A stretch of DNA of 64,000 nucleotides from NCBI GenBank assembly GCA_015501595.1, contig JADNRX010000113.1, positions 1 to 64,000 on the forward strand, given 5' to 3'. The notes beneath the pieces are model-generated. The model was not told the DNA's origin. It did no database searches and saw only the letters and a list, made by a program, of their open reading frames with translations. Shown here piece after piece: positions 11,850 to 24,026 of the stretch (position 1 is its first letter; each line of letters begins with the position of its first letter). Source of the stretch: Hymenopellis radicata (taxonomy: Eukaryota > Basidiomycota > Agaricomycetes > Agaricales > Physalacriaceae). The translations under genes and the position numbers were made by a program.

Positions 11850-13204
11850 CTATGAGCTGCTAACGCCCGTAAGTTGAGGCACGACAGTTGAGAACCAATG
11901 GTATGCTATGAAATCAGTCAGCAAGTGCTTATAGGTAACACCTAGACATACAACTGTTTCGGCTCTATCGAAGGCAAACGTGAGTGACTCAAGATGAGGG
12001 CATTCTTCACAATAGCCTTCAAGTCCTCGGCGGAAAGCAAGGTTTCTGCATTGGATATATGCAATGCTTTGAGCGAAGAAAAGGCCTGAAGCGCTTCTAA
12101 GAACATGTCGCACTTGCCATCCTCGAAGAGCGCGCGCTCCGAAAGCACTGTGAGGCTTTCAAGATTGGAGGCGACTTGTAGCTTGGAAAGTTGAGAGCAC
12201 CAATATATGGTGCCTTCAAACTCTCGCAATACTGGAAGCGTGTCAGGCGGAAGATTTAGACTCGGAGGACCGTGTGCGAAATCTTCTTCAACTTGTGGCG
12301 CAGGCAGTGCAAGGGACGTGATTTTGTCATGATGGGACAGGAGGAATGAGCGAAAGGGTGTGGGTTTCGTGGATCAGCGAATGCGTGAAGATCCAGGGCA
12401 GCCCCTTGCGGAGCCTCAGAGTAGTAGGCGCAATGTCGATGGATCGGAAGAGCGTGTCGATATCCCACTTTGGGTGCAGGTCGCCGTAGGTATCCAGCGA
12501 TAAATCGAGTGTTATGAGATTTGGAGATGCCCGAATCATATCAACCATGCTACTTGGCAACTTCTCACTGTCGAGAGCTAGAGAACATGAGCGCTGTGAG
12601 CGCCTAGCAGTGTGATCATGATAATAGAATACGGGACGTACACATCGCATACGTCCGAGATCTCCAAGCGTGTAAGTCCTTTGAACCCGAAAAGAGTTGA
12701 CGTGTAATCATCTAAAATGGTTTCAACGATGAACATTTCCCGACCTGCACTCGCTCACCATCGTCACTTTCGAAGTAGTCCTCAAGATGTAAACTAAGAT
12801 TTTGGAGGCTTTGCAAGCTGCTTCGACGAAGATGGTGCGATTTTCTGGGAGCACTGCAGACCACGTCAGTCCACGTAGAGCCTTCATATGTTGTAGCAGC
12901 GATGCCAACAGCTCCAACTCATCCTCCTCGTACATACATCCCTGCCGCTGCCGCTGCCAAATTCCAAGTGGCGTACATGGTCTGCGACGCGCAACTCGTC
13001 AATAAGAGTCCCGCCATGCGCCTCCGAAATGACGCGTAAACGGAATTGGGATAGGTCCTTGTTTTTCTTGAATACGACGTGGCGGTACAAGAGCGGAAAA
13101 ACCAAGATTCGTATTTGATGCGAGCAGACAGATAGAGAAGTCAATGTCCGGACCAAGACGTTGTCGAAAATGAGCAGTAGTAGCTCTAGGGGAAGGGTAC
13201 TCAT
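11850..13204 (-). pseudogene. F-box protein gene with a frameshift
   Basis: The N-terminus reads MSTLPLELLLLIFDNV with a following LTSLSVCSHQIRIL, an F-box pattern expected to bind Skp1 in an SCF ubiquitin ligase. Start chosen at 13204, where the box begins at once. At 12942-12958 a run of GGCAGC repeats marks a one-base slip: the first frame (VRHLEFGSGSG) breaks and another (EEDELELLASLLQHMKALRGLTW) continues. Downstream frames around 12650-12330 and 12229-11850 carry leucine-rich, LRR-like stretches (LSKLQVASNLESLTVL, FSSLKALHISNAETL), as in many basidiomycete F-box proteins. Exact introns and the 3' end were not settled. The slip may be real decay or a repeat-length error. Confidence 0.6.
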
Positions 13205-13820
13205 TGCGTAGTGGTGGTAGGAAAGCAACCTTGATCGGGCATACTATCACTAAAGCCGAGGGCTGGCCAACAACGTGGACATACAACAAACACTAGCACT
13301 CTACTTACAATTCACTGTACTATCCAACGTGGTTTACAATAATACATAATCACAAGTCTTCAAGAAAGCAAATCAAGGCGCAAAAAAAATTCATTTCGGT
13401 TCACATTCATAACCCCGCCATACTGAAGGAAAAAGTCTGTTGAATATTGGACTCAGAATACGCGACATAAGAGGACTTGTTTTGAAGGAGATGGATGCCT
13501 GCCCGTTTCTCGCGACTACGCCATCTGGCCGCCCTGTCATCAACGACCTCACGCGCCCATTATCTTGTTTACTCGTTCACGGCGGAGAGCGCGCGCGCCG
13601 GAATGTGCTACAACGGAGGGGAGCATAGACTCGGAAGGCGAGTTGCTCTGCCCTGTAGTTGTCCTGGTCATCTTGTGTGGAGACGCGTCGGCGGCCCGGG
13701 AGAGGAAAACGGAGAAGCGACGATGCGGGACCCGCATATAGGACGGACCGTCATTATGGACGTCTTCTGCCCACACTTCCTTGTGCTACCCTCATTTCCT
13801 AGTCCGCTATGACTCCATTG
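13205..13820. other. Spacer without recognisable gene
   Basis: It holds the likely promoter of the F-box gene and then short frames with no motif. Confidence 0.4.
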
Positions 13821-13821
13821 G

Positions 13822-13890
13822 CGGCACAGGTGGTGTAGGGGTTACTTGCTGTCATATGTAATGTCAGATAAATCTCTTTTTTCTCTTTTT
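13822..13890 (+). repeat. tRNA-like head, type II (copy 3)
   Basis: GGCACAGGTGGTGTAGGGG with the box A-like part at 13831-13841, then two T6 runs at 13877-13882 and 13885-13890. It lies upstream of the repeated body at 14092-14317, just as the head at 1341 lies upstream of 1654-1886. Confidence 0.45.
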
Positions 13891-14091
13891 TGCCGCAAAC
13901 TTTTCATACAAAAGAAGCGATGATGGGATGATTCGTGTGCGGAAGACGCGCGACCTTCCTTGCGCTTCCTCTTCTTCTGTGCCATCCCCTACCACATCGC
14001 GCACGCCATCGTCGTCTTGTCTAGTCATTCACGACGGACAGAGTGTGCACGCGCTGGAAGGTGTAGGTCGTACGAGCGTCGAGGATACTGG

Positions 14092-14317
14092 GCGGAACGC
14101 CGGACCGGGATTCCAGACACTCTGTCTTTCCTGCGGTCATGGCTGAAATCGGCGTAGACGCTCCTTAGATCATTGACTGTGGAGCGTTCCTCTAGCATCA
14201 AGTTTTCGATGTGGAATCTTCCTTGGCGCGCTTCGTACGAGAAAATACGCTCGGGCTCCAGCACGGCTCACGCTTGGACGTCTCGTCAGGCATTCATCGC
14301 TCCCTTCTGTCTGTAAG
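14092..14317 (+). repeat. Dispersed repeat body, copy B
   Basis: Matches 1654-1886 in two ordered blocks (14092-14149 and about 14277-14317). See copy A. The minus-strand frame that runs through 14419-14895 lies partly in the same repeat family and shows no known domain. Confidence 0.75.
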
Positions 14318-14881
14318 CACATCACATACGATGCCGTCTCGCCTACTGGAGAGAGTATGGACTGAAATTGACATGGGTGCTTGGTACTGAAAGGGGCGGA
14401 GAAGGAGATGGGACATTTTTAAGACATGTCGTCCTTACAGACGACAAGACATCGACCGGCACTTTCGGCCTCATGGCTGGCGCCCTTTCCAAGTTGGCAA
14501 CCGACAGTCCAATTGACGGTGCGGAAGACGAGCAGAAGGAAGAGGAGCCTAAATCTGATACGATATCTTCGGACCATTTTATGTAACTGTGCGCGCGCCG
14601 TTGGATGGAGAGAACAGGAAGTATGGAGGAGAGGAAGATGGTCGACTTGAAGCTTGAAGGCTTGTCCTAGAGGAGAAGGGACTCCCACAACGCGACGTTT
14701 TGATACCAGGCGCGACACCGCCCGAGGGAGAACAAAGTCAACGAGCCTGAGTTGAGCCTGAGCGGTCTTCTCATTTCTCGCGAGTGCCTCGACTGGTGCT
14801 CGTTGCTCTACAATATACTTGCACACGTCCCTCTGCCATGCCAAAGCCCGCTCAACTGCCCTTTCTTGTGCTACCCCTCCT

Positions 14882-14940
14882 GGTAGAGGTAGCATAGCGG
14901 CTACCTAACGCCAATATTTGTAATCTCGGCGCGTTTTTTT
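14882..14940 (+). repeat. tRNA-like head, type II (copy 4)
   Basis: GGTAGAGGTAGCATAGCGG, box A-like part at 14890-14900, with T7 at 14934-14940, the longest T run of the family. Confidence 0.45.
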
Positions 14941-14999
14941 GGTTCTGGCCTTGCGTCAAGTCTCGTGCGTACAAAAGGCATCCTCGTTTCAAGTGTACA

Positions 15000-15055
15000 G
15001 CAGAGTGTATAGCGGTTACTTGCGTTGTCATGACATCCGACTGAGTGGCCTTTTT
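15000..15055 (+). repeat. tRNA-like head, type II (copy 5)
   Basis: GCAGAGTGTATAGCGGTTAC is followed by T5 at 15051-15055. It lies only about 115 bp after the previous head. Confidence 0.4.
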
Positions 15056-15412
15056 GCTGTCTCAATTTCTGCGGTTCAGTGTTGTTTTCGCGCAGATAAT
15101 TTTGTATGGAGGACCCATAATACTCCTCGCGCATGCCCTCACTGACATCATCTTTATCTTCTTTCATAACGCTCGCCCGGTAAGTTTTTCATTCATGTTC
15201 CTATCGTGGCTTTGACTAACGAAATGACAGCCACCTTTAAACTAATGGCTATACTCAAGCGCGTAATAAGCTGGGAGATGGGAGATGGGAGACTGAGGGT
15301 GGCGGACACGACGTCGGCACCGTTAATGCAAGTGTCGAGCGCCACCGTGAATTTGCAGTTGATCCAGGTAGTGCACGCTGAGCGATGATACCCGCCTAAT
15401 ACTCAGTTTCAT

Positions 15413-15480
15413 AGCGGCAAAGGTAGTTTAGTGGTTATCTTCTGCCATAGCACAAACTCGACAGAGACGTTCCACTTTTT
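15413..15480 (+). repeat. tRNA-like head, type II (copy 6)
   Basis: GGCAAAGGTAGTTTAGTGG with the box A-like part at 15424-15434 and T5 at 15476-15480. The TTCTGCC after the box is shared with the head at 4054. Confidence 0.45.
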
Positions 15481-15484
15481 GTGT

Positions 15485-16344
15485 CTGACTTTACACAGAC
15501 CCTTCACTCATCATTGGAGACTGAGCGTCTTCCAGTCAACGATTGACGGAATTCGGATGCGAATGACATACCTCTGTGAATAATCTCAATTATTTGGATT
15601 CCTGATGCCAAAAACACCATTCCTGTTCCTCCAAGACCTCTGTGAACCGTTAGAGCACAGGTGCCGCACTGGAGCCTGGTTATGGATATAAGAGCCTGTC
15701 CGGTCTCAGTCGGTCCTGCGATCGACTCCAGCCAAAACCCAGTCGCGACGGCGAAAAGCGTCGATTCCTCGTCGTAGACTAAGATAGCGCGAGGTCAGTA
15801 GTACCGAAACGCGTCCTGGCACGTGAGGGCAGACTTCTATGAAGAACAGTATCGCGGGGCTAAGCAGACGGTATTGAGGAAGTAGACAAGATGGCATTAT
15901 GGACGTGATCAGCCTGGGAGAGTCGTGGGTGAAGAAAATGGGCGCCATTTGCGAGCACAGTCGGTGCGAGCAGTGCCGTGCTTGAAAGAAGATCGGCCCG
16001 GGTGTCGTGGGCATGGAAAGCGGCATCGTGGTAGACGACAGAGGCGTTGGCGCCTGACGAGTATAGCGGGGGGAAAGAGATCATGTCGGCGCGCGCCAGC
16101 GATGGCAGCTGAGCTGAGCGCCTCCGCCGGGCTTTTGATAATCATATTGCGGCGTAATTGAAGGCACCATTCAGCACGAGCATGAGTTTCTAGTTTAAAC
16201 TATATTATATTCTCTGTTCTATGAACAGTAGACTGAGTGAGGGTGGCGTAGTACGTAAATAAGTTAGCTAAATCCACAACTTTAGAAGGAACGAATAAAC
16301 ACGAGCAGTCCATACAAATACACAATAACTTCCTCTCTCCCTCT
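15485..16344. other. Spacer; possible small coding remnant
   Basis: On the minus strand a frame at 15860-16084 looks moderately protein-like but has no recognisable motif and breaks by frameshift. The left half has nothing recognisable. The part next to 16344 should be the 3' UTR of the bZIP gene. Confidence 0.35.
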
Positions 16345-18206
16345 CTATTTCTTGTTGATCGTCAAACTCCTCATACTCTCCTCCAACAGCGCACAAACAC
16401 CGTCAGTCGGCTCCTTCTTAATCTCGACAGGCTTGGGCACAAGCTTCGAGTCCACATCCACAACGCGAACAACGGCCTTGCCCTCCAAGACCCTGCGGAC
16501 CTTGTCGCTGTCAATGGATGGCTGTTGAGCAGATGTCGACGACGGCGACTTGTCGCCAGCGAATGCATCCCAGAATGCGCCGCCCAAACGCTTGAAGAGC
16601 GTCTGGTGTGCGAGCGTGGCAATGAGGGCCTGCTCGGGCGTTGGCCCGGCTGTCGACGAAGCAAAAGGCTTCTTGGCAGGCTGCTTGCCCGAGAGAAGCG
16701 CGCCGAGACTTGGACCAGGCGTGGGCTTGGAGTCGCGGAAGAACTTGACGCCCATGTTGCTCGCCAAGCCGTGCAGCGTAGGCGAACCGGTGAGATAAGG
16801 AAGAGAAGGATTGGTGAACGGCGAGGGAGAGAAGCGCGGATCAGGAAGAGGAGAATGATGCGGTTGAGGGATCGGCGGCGGTGATGGTGAAGACGAAAGC
16901 GATGAATGAGAGTGAGCGGGCGAAGACGTGGTATGTTGCGACGCCATCTTGGTCCACAAATGCATACGGTATCTGTGATCCAACAAGAATCAGAAAATCT
17001 GAAACGTTGGAGGAAAAGAAAGGACGTACGCATCGAGGTTCTTGAGGGTGAAAGCATTACCATCCGCGAACCCGTCGAAACCTTGGGGCTTGACATTCGC
17101 GAGTGCGGGCTGAGGTGCGGACGCGTTGAGTGCCGGGTTGATGTTCTCTTGCAAACCCTTGTTGCCCCACTCGGGCATGAGCACCGTATGCACACGAGCG
17201 GCGGATAGACCACCCCACATGGGCGATTGTGATGAAAGGATATCCTTCGGTGATGAGATGAGAGGCGAAAATAGCGACGGAGAAGAAAGCGTCGGAGAGT
17301 CCTCCTGCTTTACAGTCCGTCCGCCGAGTAACGCGTTCTTGAGAGCATCGATCTCACGACGGAGGGCTTGGTTCTCGCTCTGCGTTGAGCCAAGTTCCGA
17401 ACGAATGGCGGTGAGAAGACGATCTCGCTCAGCGATGTCGAGTTCCAGAGTGCTGATGTATTCTACAAACGAATTAGCGACACTGAAAAACAGCAGAAAA
17501 GAAAAACATTACCTTTCCTCCGAACACGGAAGTTGCGCGCGCTGATTTTATTCCGCAACTGTCGCTTCTCCTTGCTGGTCATCTTGGCGTATACCTCAGG
17601 CGATGGACGCCATGAGTCCGGTATGTCCCCGTCCAAGTCCTCATCCTCGTCGTTCTCCTTCTCCAGGGCTTCCTTGGCCTCTTTCTTCGGTTGTGACCGT
17701 GAAGCAGCAGGTGCCGACTTCTTGGTGACACCGCCAGATTGCACTGTGCCCTTGCGGGCCTTGCCGTGACCAGCAACCTTGACTGGTTCTATGGGTGATT
17801 GTTGGGTAGGAGAAGTGGTGGATGAATGTGACGATGCAGGACTAGAATTCGAAGGTGACTGCGATGACATGAGAGATGGATCAATACCCAGGGATTGCCT
17901 GTCTCCAAAGGTCGTCACAAAGTCGTCGAAGGTGGGAGCACTCTTCATGTCGCCATTAAGAAAGTTGAATAGGTCCGACTGGACGGACATGTCGCCGCCA
18001 GAGAAGAAGTCGCTGCTTCCCGAGTAAATATCTGCAAAGCTTGCAAGTGGTGCCGATTGGGGAGGGGTCTGTAGAGAAGACGATGAAGCCGGCGATGAGG
18101 CAGACGACGATGACGAAGAAAACAATTCAGTGTTCAGGAAGTCGCTTATATCTTGCGACGACGTCGCGAATAGCGACGAAGGCAGCGTTGGTGATACTGA
18201 TTGCAT
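16345..18206 (-). CDS. bZIP transcription factor
   Basis: A nuclear DNA-binding regulator of 584 aa in three exons: 18206-17513, 17462-17030 and 16972-16345. The introns (50 and 57 bp) have GT..AG ends and the frame is continuous. Residues 1-190 are rich in Ser, Pro and Thr, suggesting an activation region; a Lys/Glu-rich stretch follows. The basic region reads KEKRQLRNKISARNFRVRRK, and the first intron falls directly after it. Exon 2 continues with a leucine-zipper-like heptad pattern (EYISTLELDIAERDRLL). The RNKISAR..RRKEY pattern is closest to the CREB3/OASIS type. The C-terminal half is Ser/Pro-rich and ends in SMRSLTINKK. The start is the first ATG of the open exon; an upstream exon cannot be excluded. 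Target genes cannot be inferred. Confidence 0.88.
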
Positions 18207-18292
18207 CGAAAGGTCTGGTTGGGGTATGAGGAGGTGCTTGAAAATGCCTGCAAAGGGGCGTACGTATTCATATCATCAACCAAGCCGTGTTC

Positions 18293-18311
18293 CCACGCAG
18301 TGCTTGCGTGG
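18293..18311. promoter_or_regulatory. Inverted repeat upstream of the bZIP gene
   Basis: CCACGCA and TGCGTGG flank a 5-bp loop, about 90 bp upstream of the bZIP start codon. It could be a regulator site or an mRNA hairpin. No direct evidence of function. Confidence 0.3.
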
Positions 18312-21300
18312 ACGGCTTACCCGTCGGATACCCCTTTTTGGTAACGAGGTAGCCGGGAGATATCTATCACCTCAAACTGTTTCGTTTGACGTTGCTCCTC
18401 TTTGCTATGTTGAATTCTGCGAGTTTGAAAAGCATGCTGAGGGTGGGGAAACACATTTCAGCGCTGCAGAAACCACAAGGAAATCGTATTCTGATCACCG
18501 TACTCTTTTCCAGCTCCAGTATTTTACGCGTCTGATTCGAAACGCGCGTCCCTCGTAATTCTGCTTACGGTCTCGGTTAATTGCTCGTCGGGGCTATCCG
18601 TGGACTCTATTTCAATTTGTGATTCACCGTCGGAGCTGGCCGCCGTGCGCAGCCTGCACTCGAAGATTCTTGTCCAAGCTGAGTAAATTCAGGACGACGA
18701 TCCTATGCATACACAACATACCGAGAACAAATACCATTGATATTGCCATCGTCAGACGCTATCATGGGAGCTTCGTGGTAAACCTGATCAACGCAATAGG
18801 ATATTCCTAATCAGATCTATCGATAACCTGTTCAAATGCATGACGGTGAGTTGGATATCGCAAATGAATAGCGTAGTCAACTCACCACACTTTGACATGA
18901 ACCGTAGCATAGATGGTCTGGGAAGGGTAAGTTTATTGAGGACGTGCTGTGAATGAGTCGCAACTGTTCAAGTTGCACATAAGTGTGGCGCAATTCAATT
19001 CAATACGCAGACCTGCACATATGTTGTACGGACTTCAGACGCATGCAAACACTCGGAAGACATCACAACTGTCATCTTATTAGCTGGTGTACAATTCTAA
19101 TGGAATAAGCTTACAGATTTACCCTCCGACTGTATGTCAGTGCCAGCGTAGCCCATCTCCGTGCCCTCTTGAATGTGGTCCGTCAAGGACGATCCTGATG
19201 TCTGAGAGAGAATAAGCGCGAGCATTAGCTGGGTATATGCGTGGCTTACGTCGCGCCAGTGCCTCCAGGGCACGTAAGTCGATGAGCTTTGTCCTCAGCT
19301 TGGATCTCCTTCTATCCCGATCCTTAAGCGCGCGGTGTGGCGTTTCAGTAACCAAAGCATGATGCAGTTGCTCCGGGGCGTTGTCGTCTTCGCTGTGGCG
19401 CACGTACAGAACAAGGCTGCACCTTGGATAGAGTGGCTGGAGGAGGCAAGCACGGGATAACGTGATCTTGTCACGGTTGTCGGTTTAGCCGATCGCGTTT
19501 GTGGCCGGCACCCAATGCTGCACTGATAGATAAAAGGTATTACGCGGCTATCACTATGACATCGAAAGCCGGCAGGTGAGAATGGGGGACAAGCCAAGGT
19601 TGTGCGCTGAGAACCTCAAGCTGTGGATTAGAATTCCGTTATCGTAAACAGAATTATAGTTAACAGTATCACCCTTCAAGGACCCACTCGAACTCGCTCG
19701 CGCTGTACAGTCCTTTACAAACCGCCTCCTTACGTGTATCTTCACTCTGAGTCGGGGATATCTCTGTGCCATCTGACCAGTCACCAGCCACCTCAGAGTG
19801 ATATCGACGGTGAAGTTCAATCCACATCGCAGAGCGACAGACCCAGATCGAGAGCCGTAGCTCACAATTAAGAATCTCAATCCAGTGCAGGAACGAGAAA
19901 GAGTGGGAGCGCCGGCTGCAGGTTTGATTGAAAGAAAGAAGGATTTACTTACAAGCAGGCTGGACTACAGATCAACTCACTACTAGACTTAGCTTCTCCG
20001 CGTTCGAAGCCCAAAAATAAACCCTGCTCGCCACTGCTATTCTGGGTGTATGAGAAGGGAGAGAATTCTCAGTGACTACCGCTGCCAGGCATGATGATGA
20101 TTGGGAAAGCCTGGGCGGGAACCCTAACCCCAGCGAGTTTTCTCTGTTAATTTTAGACCACCAGCATCTAAATCCATTCTGCAAACCATCGCGTACTACA
20201 CTCTCGAGGCTTCTACACGTCGTTAAACTGGACCGGACTATGTCTCTTCTGCCTGCCAGTGGAACGAAATCATTCGACGTTTGGCTGTGAAGAACGCGTC
20301 CTCTCCAGACAAGCCAAGCCACTGCATATCCAATCCTGTCCAATCCCTGACGGCAACCCCGCGGTCTTGTCATTTCCTTCACCAGAGCGCCCTTATTAAA
20401 AAAACCGGGGGTCCAGCTTGGAGACGACTCTTTCTTTGAAACGAACTTGAAATAGATGCGGTATTTTGGACAAGGACGCTCATGCGGTCAGTGCTAGTAT
20501 GTCCTATGCTCTAACTGACTAGTAATCAGCAGGCATATGGCTCAGACATGTTCCGTCGTATCTTGGGCAGATCGGCTCGTCGACGTGTTGTCAATGCCTT
20601 GTGGCTACGGCGAGATATAGATCCGGGTCTTTCACCGTGTCGGAAGATTGCGCGACTCCTCTCTTCCGCGGTTTTGGAGCGCGGTAGGTACACATCGTTC
20701 AACTCGTCGTCGTGAGGTCGTGCGCTGATTGAAATGCAGACCCGAGGCAACTGCCTATTCTTCCTCTCGCCGGAATGCATTCAGTTTTGGGATGACCTAA
20801 AGTTTTACCGACCATCGGTATGGCGCTCACGATAGCAATTGAAAATGTGTGCTTCCGACACCAACCGTGAAGCACTGGTCATGAGCCACGAGCGGATTTT
20901 TGTTGACCAGGTGAGAGACGGCTTGCAAATCTTCATGCGCGTCTCGAGTTCTGATAGTTGTAATAGATATCCGGGTTCACAGGCATCAGGTACCTCCATA
21001 GCCCCGCGCGCTCGCGAGGGGAGAGCCCGAGAATCGCGCGATATTCTTTAGTACTCACCCAGGTATGCATGCCCGCTTTCCCAAGTAGATTTCCTGGGGT
21101 TAACACCGCTTTCATAGTTACGGGGCCGTGTAGTGGGAAATCCTAATAGAGTTGGATTCCTCAGACTGGCGTCATGAATGGACAGTTTTCTCATACGGTA
21201 TCTCATACACCCTACTGGTGGAGTTAAGCTCCGTGGCCTCCAACAAGCTATGAAGGGCGATTCCAAACGAGTCCTTATTCAGAGAGCTGCATGCGATAGT

Positions 21301-21795
21301 GTGCATCGGAGACCCGTGTCGCGGACCAAGCCCAGGCACGGAGAAGACGGAGAATCAGCACTGCACTTTCCGAATCGATACGGTAATACAAGTCTATCGT
21401 GAGGATCCGGGGCCGGACTGACCGAGTCAACGTGAACAACGCATTCAGATCCAAAATTAGCTGAATCAGCAACGTGTTCGAGATGGCTGCGACGAGTAAA
21501 GCAGAGCGGCGCTACTTACTTTGCGTCCACCATGATGGCGAGCAGCCGGAGCCACCAACGTTATGCACTGTGAAAGAGGAGCGGATTTTGAAATTGTTAC
21601 CCCGCAAAAGTGTGGGGAAAGTGCGGGGACAAGAGCGCGGCGATCGAGAGGTTGGGCATGTGCACGCGCCCGGCAGGTCGTGCCGGTTGGAGGTTTTCGT
21701 TGAGCATGACCTTAGCAGTGCCTCTTTGACTCTTACCGCCACAAACACCATTACCACCATGGTCAGCCTATCATCTCGTATTCAACGTCCTACTC
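18312..21795. other. 3.5 kb without a confident gene
   Basis: Both strands have only short frames (for example minus-strand 19972-20382, 136 aa) without known motifs or a convincing exon chain. No repeat of the tRNA-like family was traced here. The stretch may contain lineage-specific or decayed genes that cannot be recognised by eye. Confidence 0.4.
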
Positions 21796-22359
21796 ATGTA
21801 CCCTTCGCAGACGCAGCAACATCCGGGCGGCCCTTCGCGAGGCGACTCGTTTCACCCGGACAAGCACAGAGAAGCGCTCAGGCTTGCTCTTGGCAGCATA
21901 TTATCGCCCGTGCGTATCCCGCTCCACGCTAGGGTTGGCTGACCTTTCTCCCGCCGCCGCGCAACCCAGAAACGCCCCATGTATTCGCGCTCGACCTCAA
22001 CGTCCACCTCTGGCACGGCGAGCCCGTTCCCGCCGCACCACGTCCCTCCTCCGCCGCATCCAAGCCCGCTTCCAGACCACCACGCGCACACGTCTTCAAG
22101 GCTTGCCAACACCGTGAGTTTCAAGCACTGCTCGGCGCATTCTCATCAATCCCTGTTACAGGATCCCAATGGTAGCGAGCACCACGACGATCACCATCAT
22201 GATCACGATCACTCTAGTACGGCCTTCGGCGAGCACCTCACTGTCCCGCGCAGTCCCAGCGCAGAACCTGGCACTATCACCCCGAACCGCGCCAAGTTTA
22301 TCGAGACTCTCCAGAGCAAGAGCGCGTGGGACGCGTTGATCCACGGCTCGTTTTCGTAA
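21796..22359 (+). CDS. Small His-rich conserved protein (151 aa)
   Basis: Three exons, 21796-21909, 21970-22113 and 22162-22359, join in one frame through GT..AG introns of 60 and 48 bp. Exon 1 holds an HREALRLALGSILSP helix-like motif. Exon 2 is Ser/Pro-rich (MYSRSTSTSTSGTAS) with PLPDHH. Exon 3 has a dense His/Asp run (SEHHDDHHHDHDHSS), plausible for metal binding, and ends in SKSAWDALIHGSFS. From memory, similar short proteins with this ending occur across basidiomycetes; their function is unknown to me. The start ATG gives the only exon-1 frame that splices correctly; an upstream ATG at 21760 is in another frame. No signal peptide or membrane helix, so probably cytosolic or nuclear. Confidence 0.78.
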
Positions 22360-24026
22360 CCATCAAGCTTCTTGTTTATAACCCCTCTATTCCCTTTCCT
22401 TCAGCGACTACGTTTGACGACTATTCTTACTTCAATCACCTTATAGTACGACTAGCGTTAGAGATGGTCATTTGTATTATTTTATGTATGTGCGTGTACG
22501 ACCCGCATCAGGGATTGTACATTATGTATATGATTTTGTACTTATTGGGACGTTTACGAACTTGCCAGGCTGTGGCGTAATCAGGCAGGCTTTCACTTTT
22601 CACTGCTGCACATGGTGCTATGGCTTGTGGCGCTGTCAAAGAACTCCCAGGCCGAGCATGAGGCATGCCAAGTTTCGAGAGGACCTGAGCCTAGGCTTCC
22701 AGATAAGTCGCACCGGCCGTCGCGTCTCCGCGGCGGTCGTCTCATGGCTACATGCTTCCCGGCTCATCAGATTGGTCGCACCTTGGGCTTGGTAGCGAGG
22801 TGACTGAAGGTGTGGCGTAAGCAAATGTGAAGCACTGATCACGTGGGTACATCGCCAGCTTGGCATCTCCGAGTCTGAGTGCGTCTTCTGCCCTTCTTGC
22901 CTTCTCCTCACTCTTCCTCTCACTGTTCATTTGTGGCCAATCCACCCTTGGGTCTTGCCGAACTTTGGGTATCTCCGATACGCCTTTCCTAAACTGAAGG
23001 GTGGACGCCATTTTTCTGTCTTATTCCACCCAAGTTCCACCTCCATGTCCAAGGTGTACTTGAACACTTGAGCCCGCCTCTAAGCTGTCAATCTCCTGCC
23101 ACATTAAGTATCTCTCCACGCATCTCGACCGTTCTCAAGCGCGGCGGGAACTCAAATGGCCTAGCTTCTAAGCTGATCATGCTCCCCCCGCCGTACGTAT
23201 TTCTAGCCAGGAATCTGAAGGTCCTCTGATACATCAATGGTAATTGAAGGCGCAGTGAGCAGTCGGGCGTAGAGCTGTGCCAGACAAATAAGAATCTATG
23301 TGGGCATGTCGTTTATACTTGGCGCGGCCGGCTTGTCGATGTTATGGGTGAGATGTCCAAGTGAAGACACTGAAGAGTGATACTTGGTAGGTTGGTCAAG
23401 GCTGTTCGTCGCGTAATTTGTGTTCCACCAATCCTTGAAATACGTTAGCTACATAACTTGAGTCGGTCTCCCTGTACCACATAGCACTCTCAACAAGCCC
23501 GGCGGAAACCTGGAAGCCTCGCCGGTTTGGAGCATACACAAAACATTTGTAGGAATCGGAATCGTAGAACATCGATGCTCTGCCTTCGGCGTCTGCATTA
23601 CTTCCGGCATCCAGCATGGCACCACGTCTCTAGGTGACGACGTTGTTCAGCGCATTGTCGATAATATGGCTATATCGGGGCCGCCCACTGGGCACTGGGC
23701 AGTATCCTGTTACGACAACTCGGGTCTACGCGTGAGTAGTGGGATGGAGGATACTGGGCACAGACCGACTCTTCCGTATGTTTACGGATTTTGCAAAAGA
23801 GCACTGGGTGTGGATTTTGGAGAGGATTTACGACTCGTCTGTTGGAACAGGTGTCAAACGGGCATGTACTTTGTGTGTTGGCTCACCACTCAAGAACGGT
23901 CTGTTGGTTGACATTGGTGAGACGCTGCGCGCGGTACAAGTAGCCTTGTTGGTCTTGAAGCCTGAGTGGCTTCGTGTCTTTCAGCCTACTCGCCTTCAGG
24001 AACGTGTATCTAGCTCATTCTGCGGG
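22360..24026. other. Spacer; possible coding remnant near 23.75-24.05 kb
   Basis: A plus-strand frame at 23739-24047 reads like protein (RLFRMFTDFAKEHWVWILER) and ends at the border of the inverted repeat. No family was recognised. The rest shows nothing recognisable. Confidence 0.35.

Noticed and set aside
14419..14895. A 158-codon minus-strand frame
   Set aside because: Lies partly in the dispersed repeat region, has no domain and no splice context.
16371..17213. A 280-codon minus-strand frame
   Set aside because: Shadow of bZIP exons 2 and 3 in another phase; it is Arg/Ser-rich, as expected for a shifted frame.
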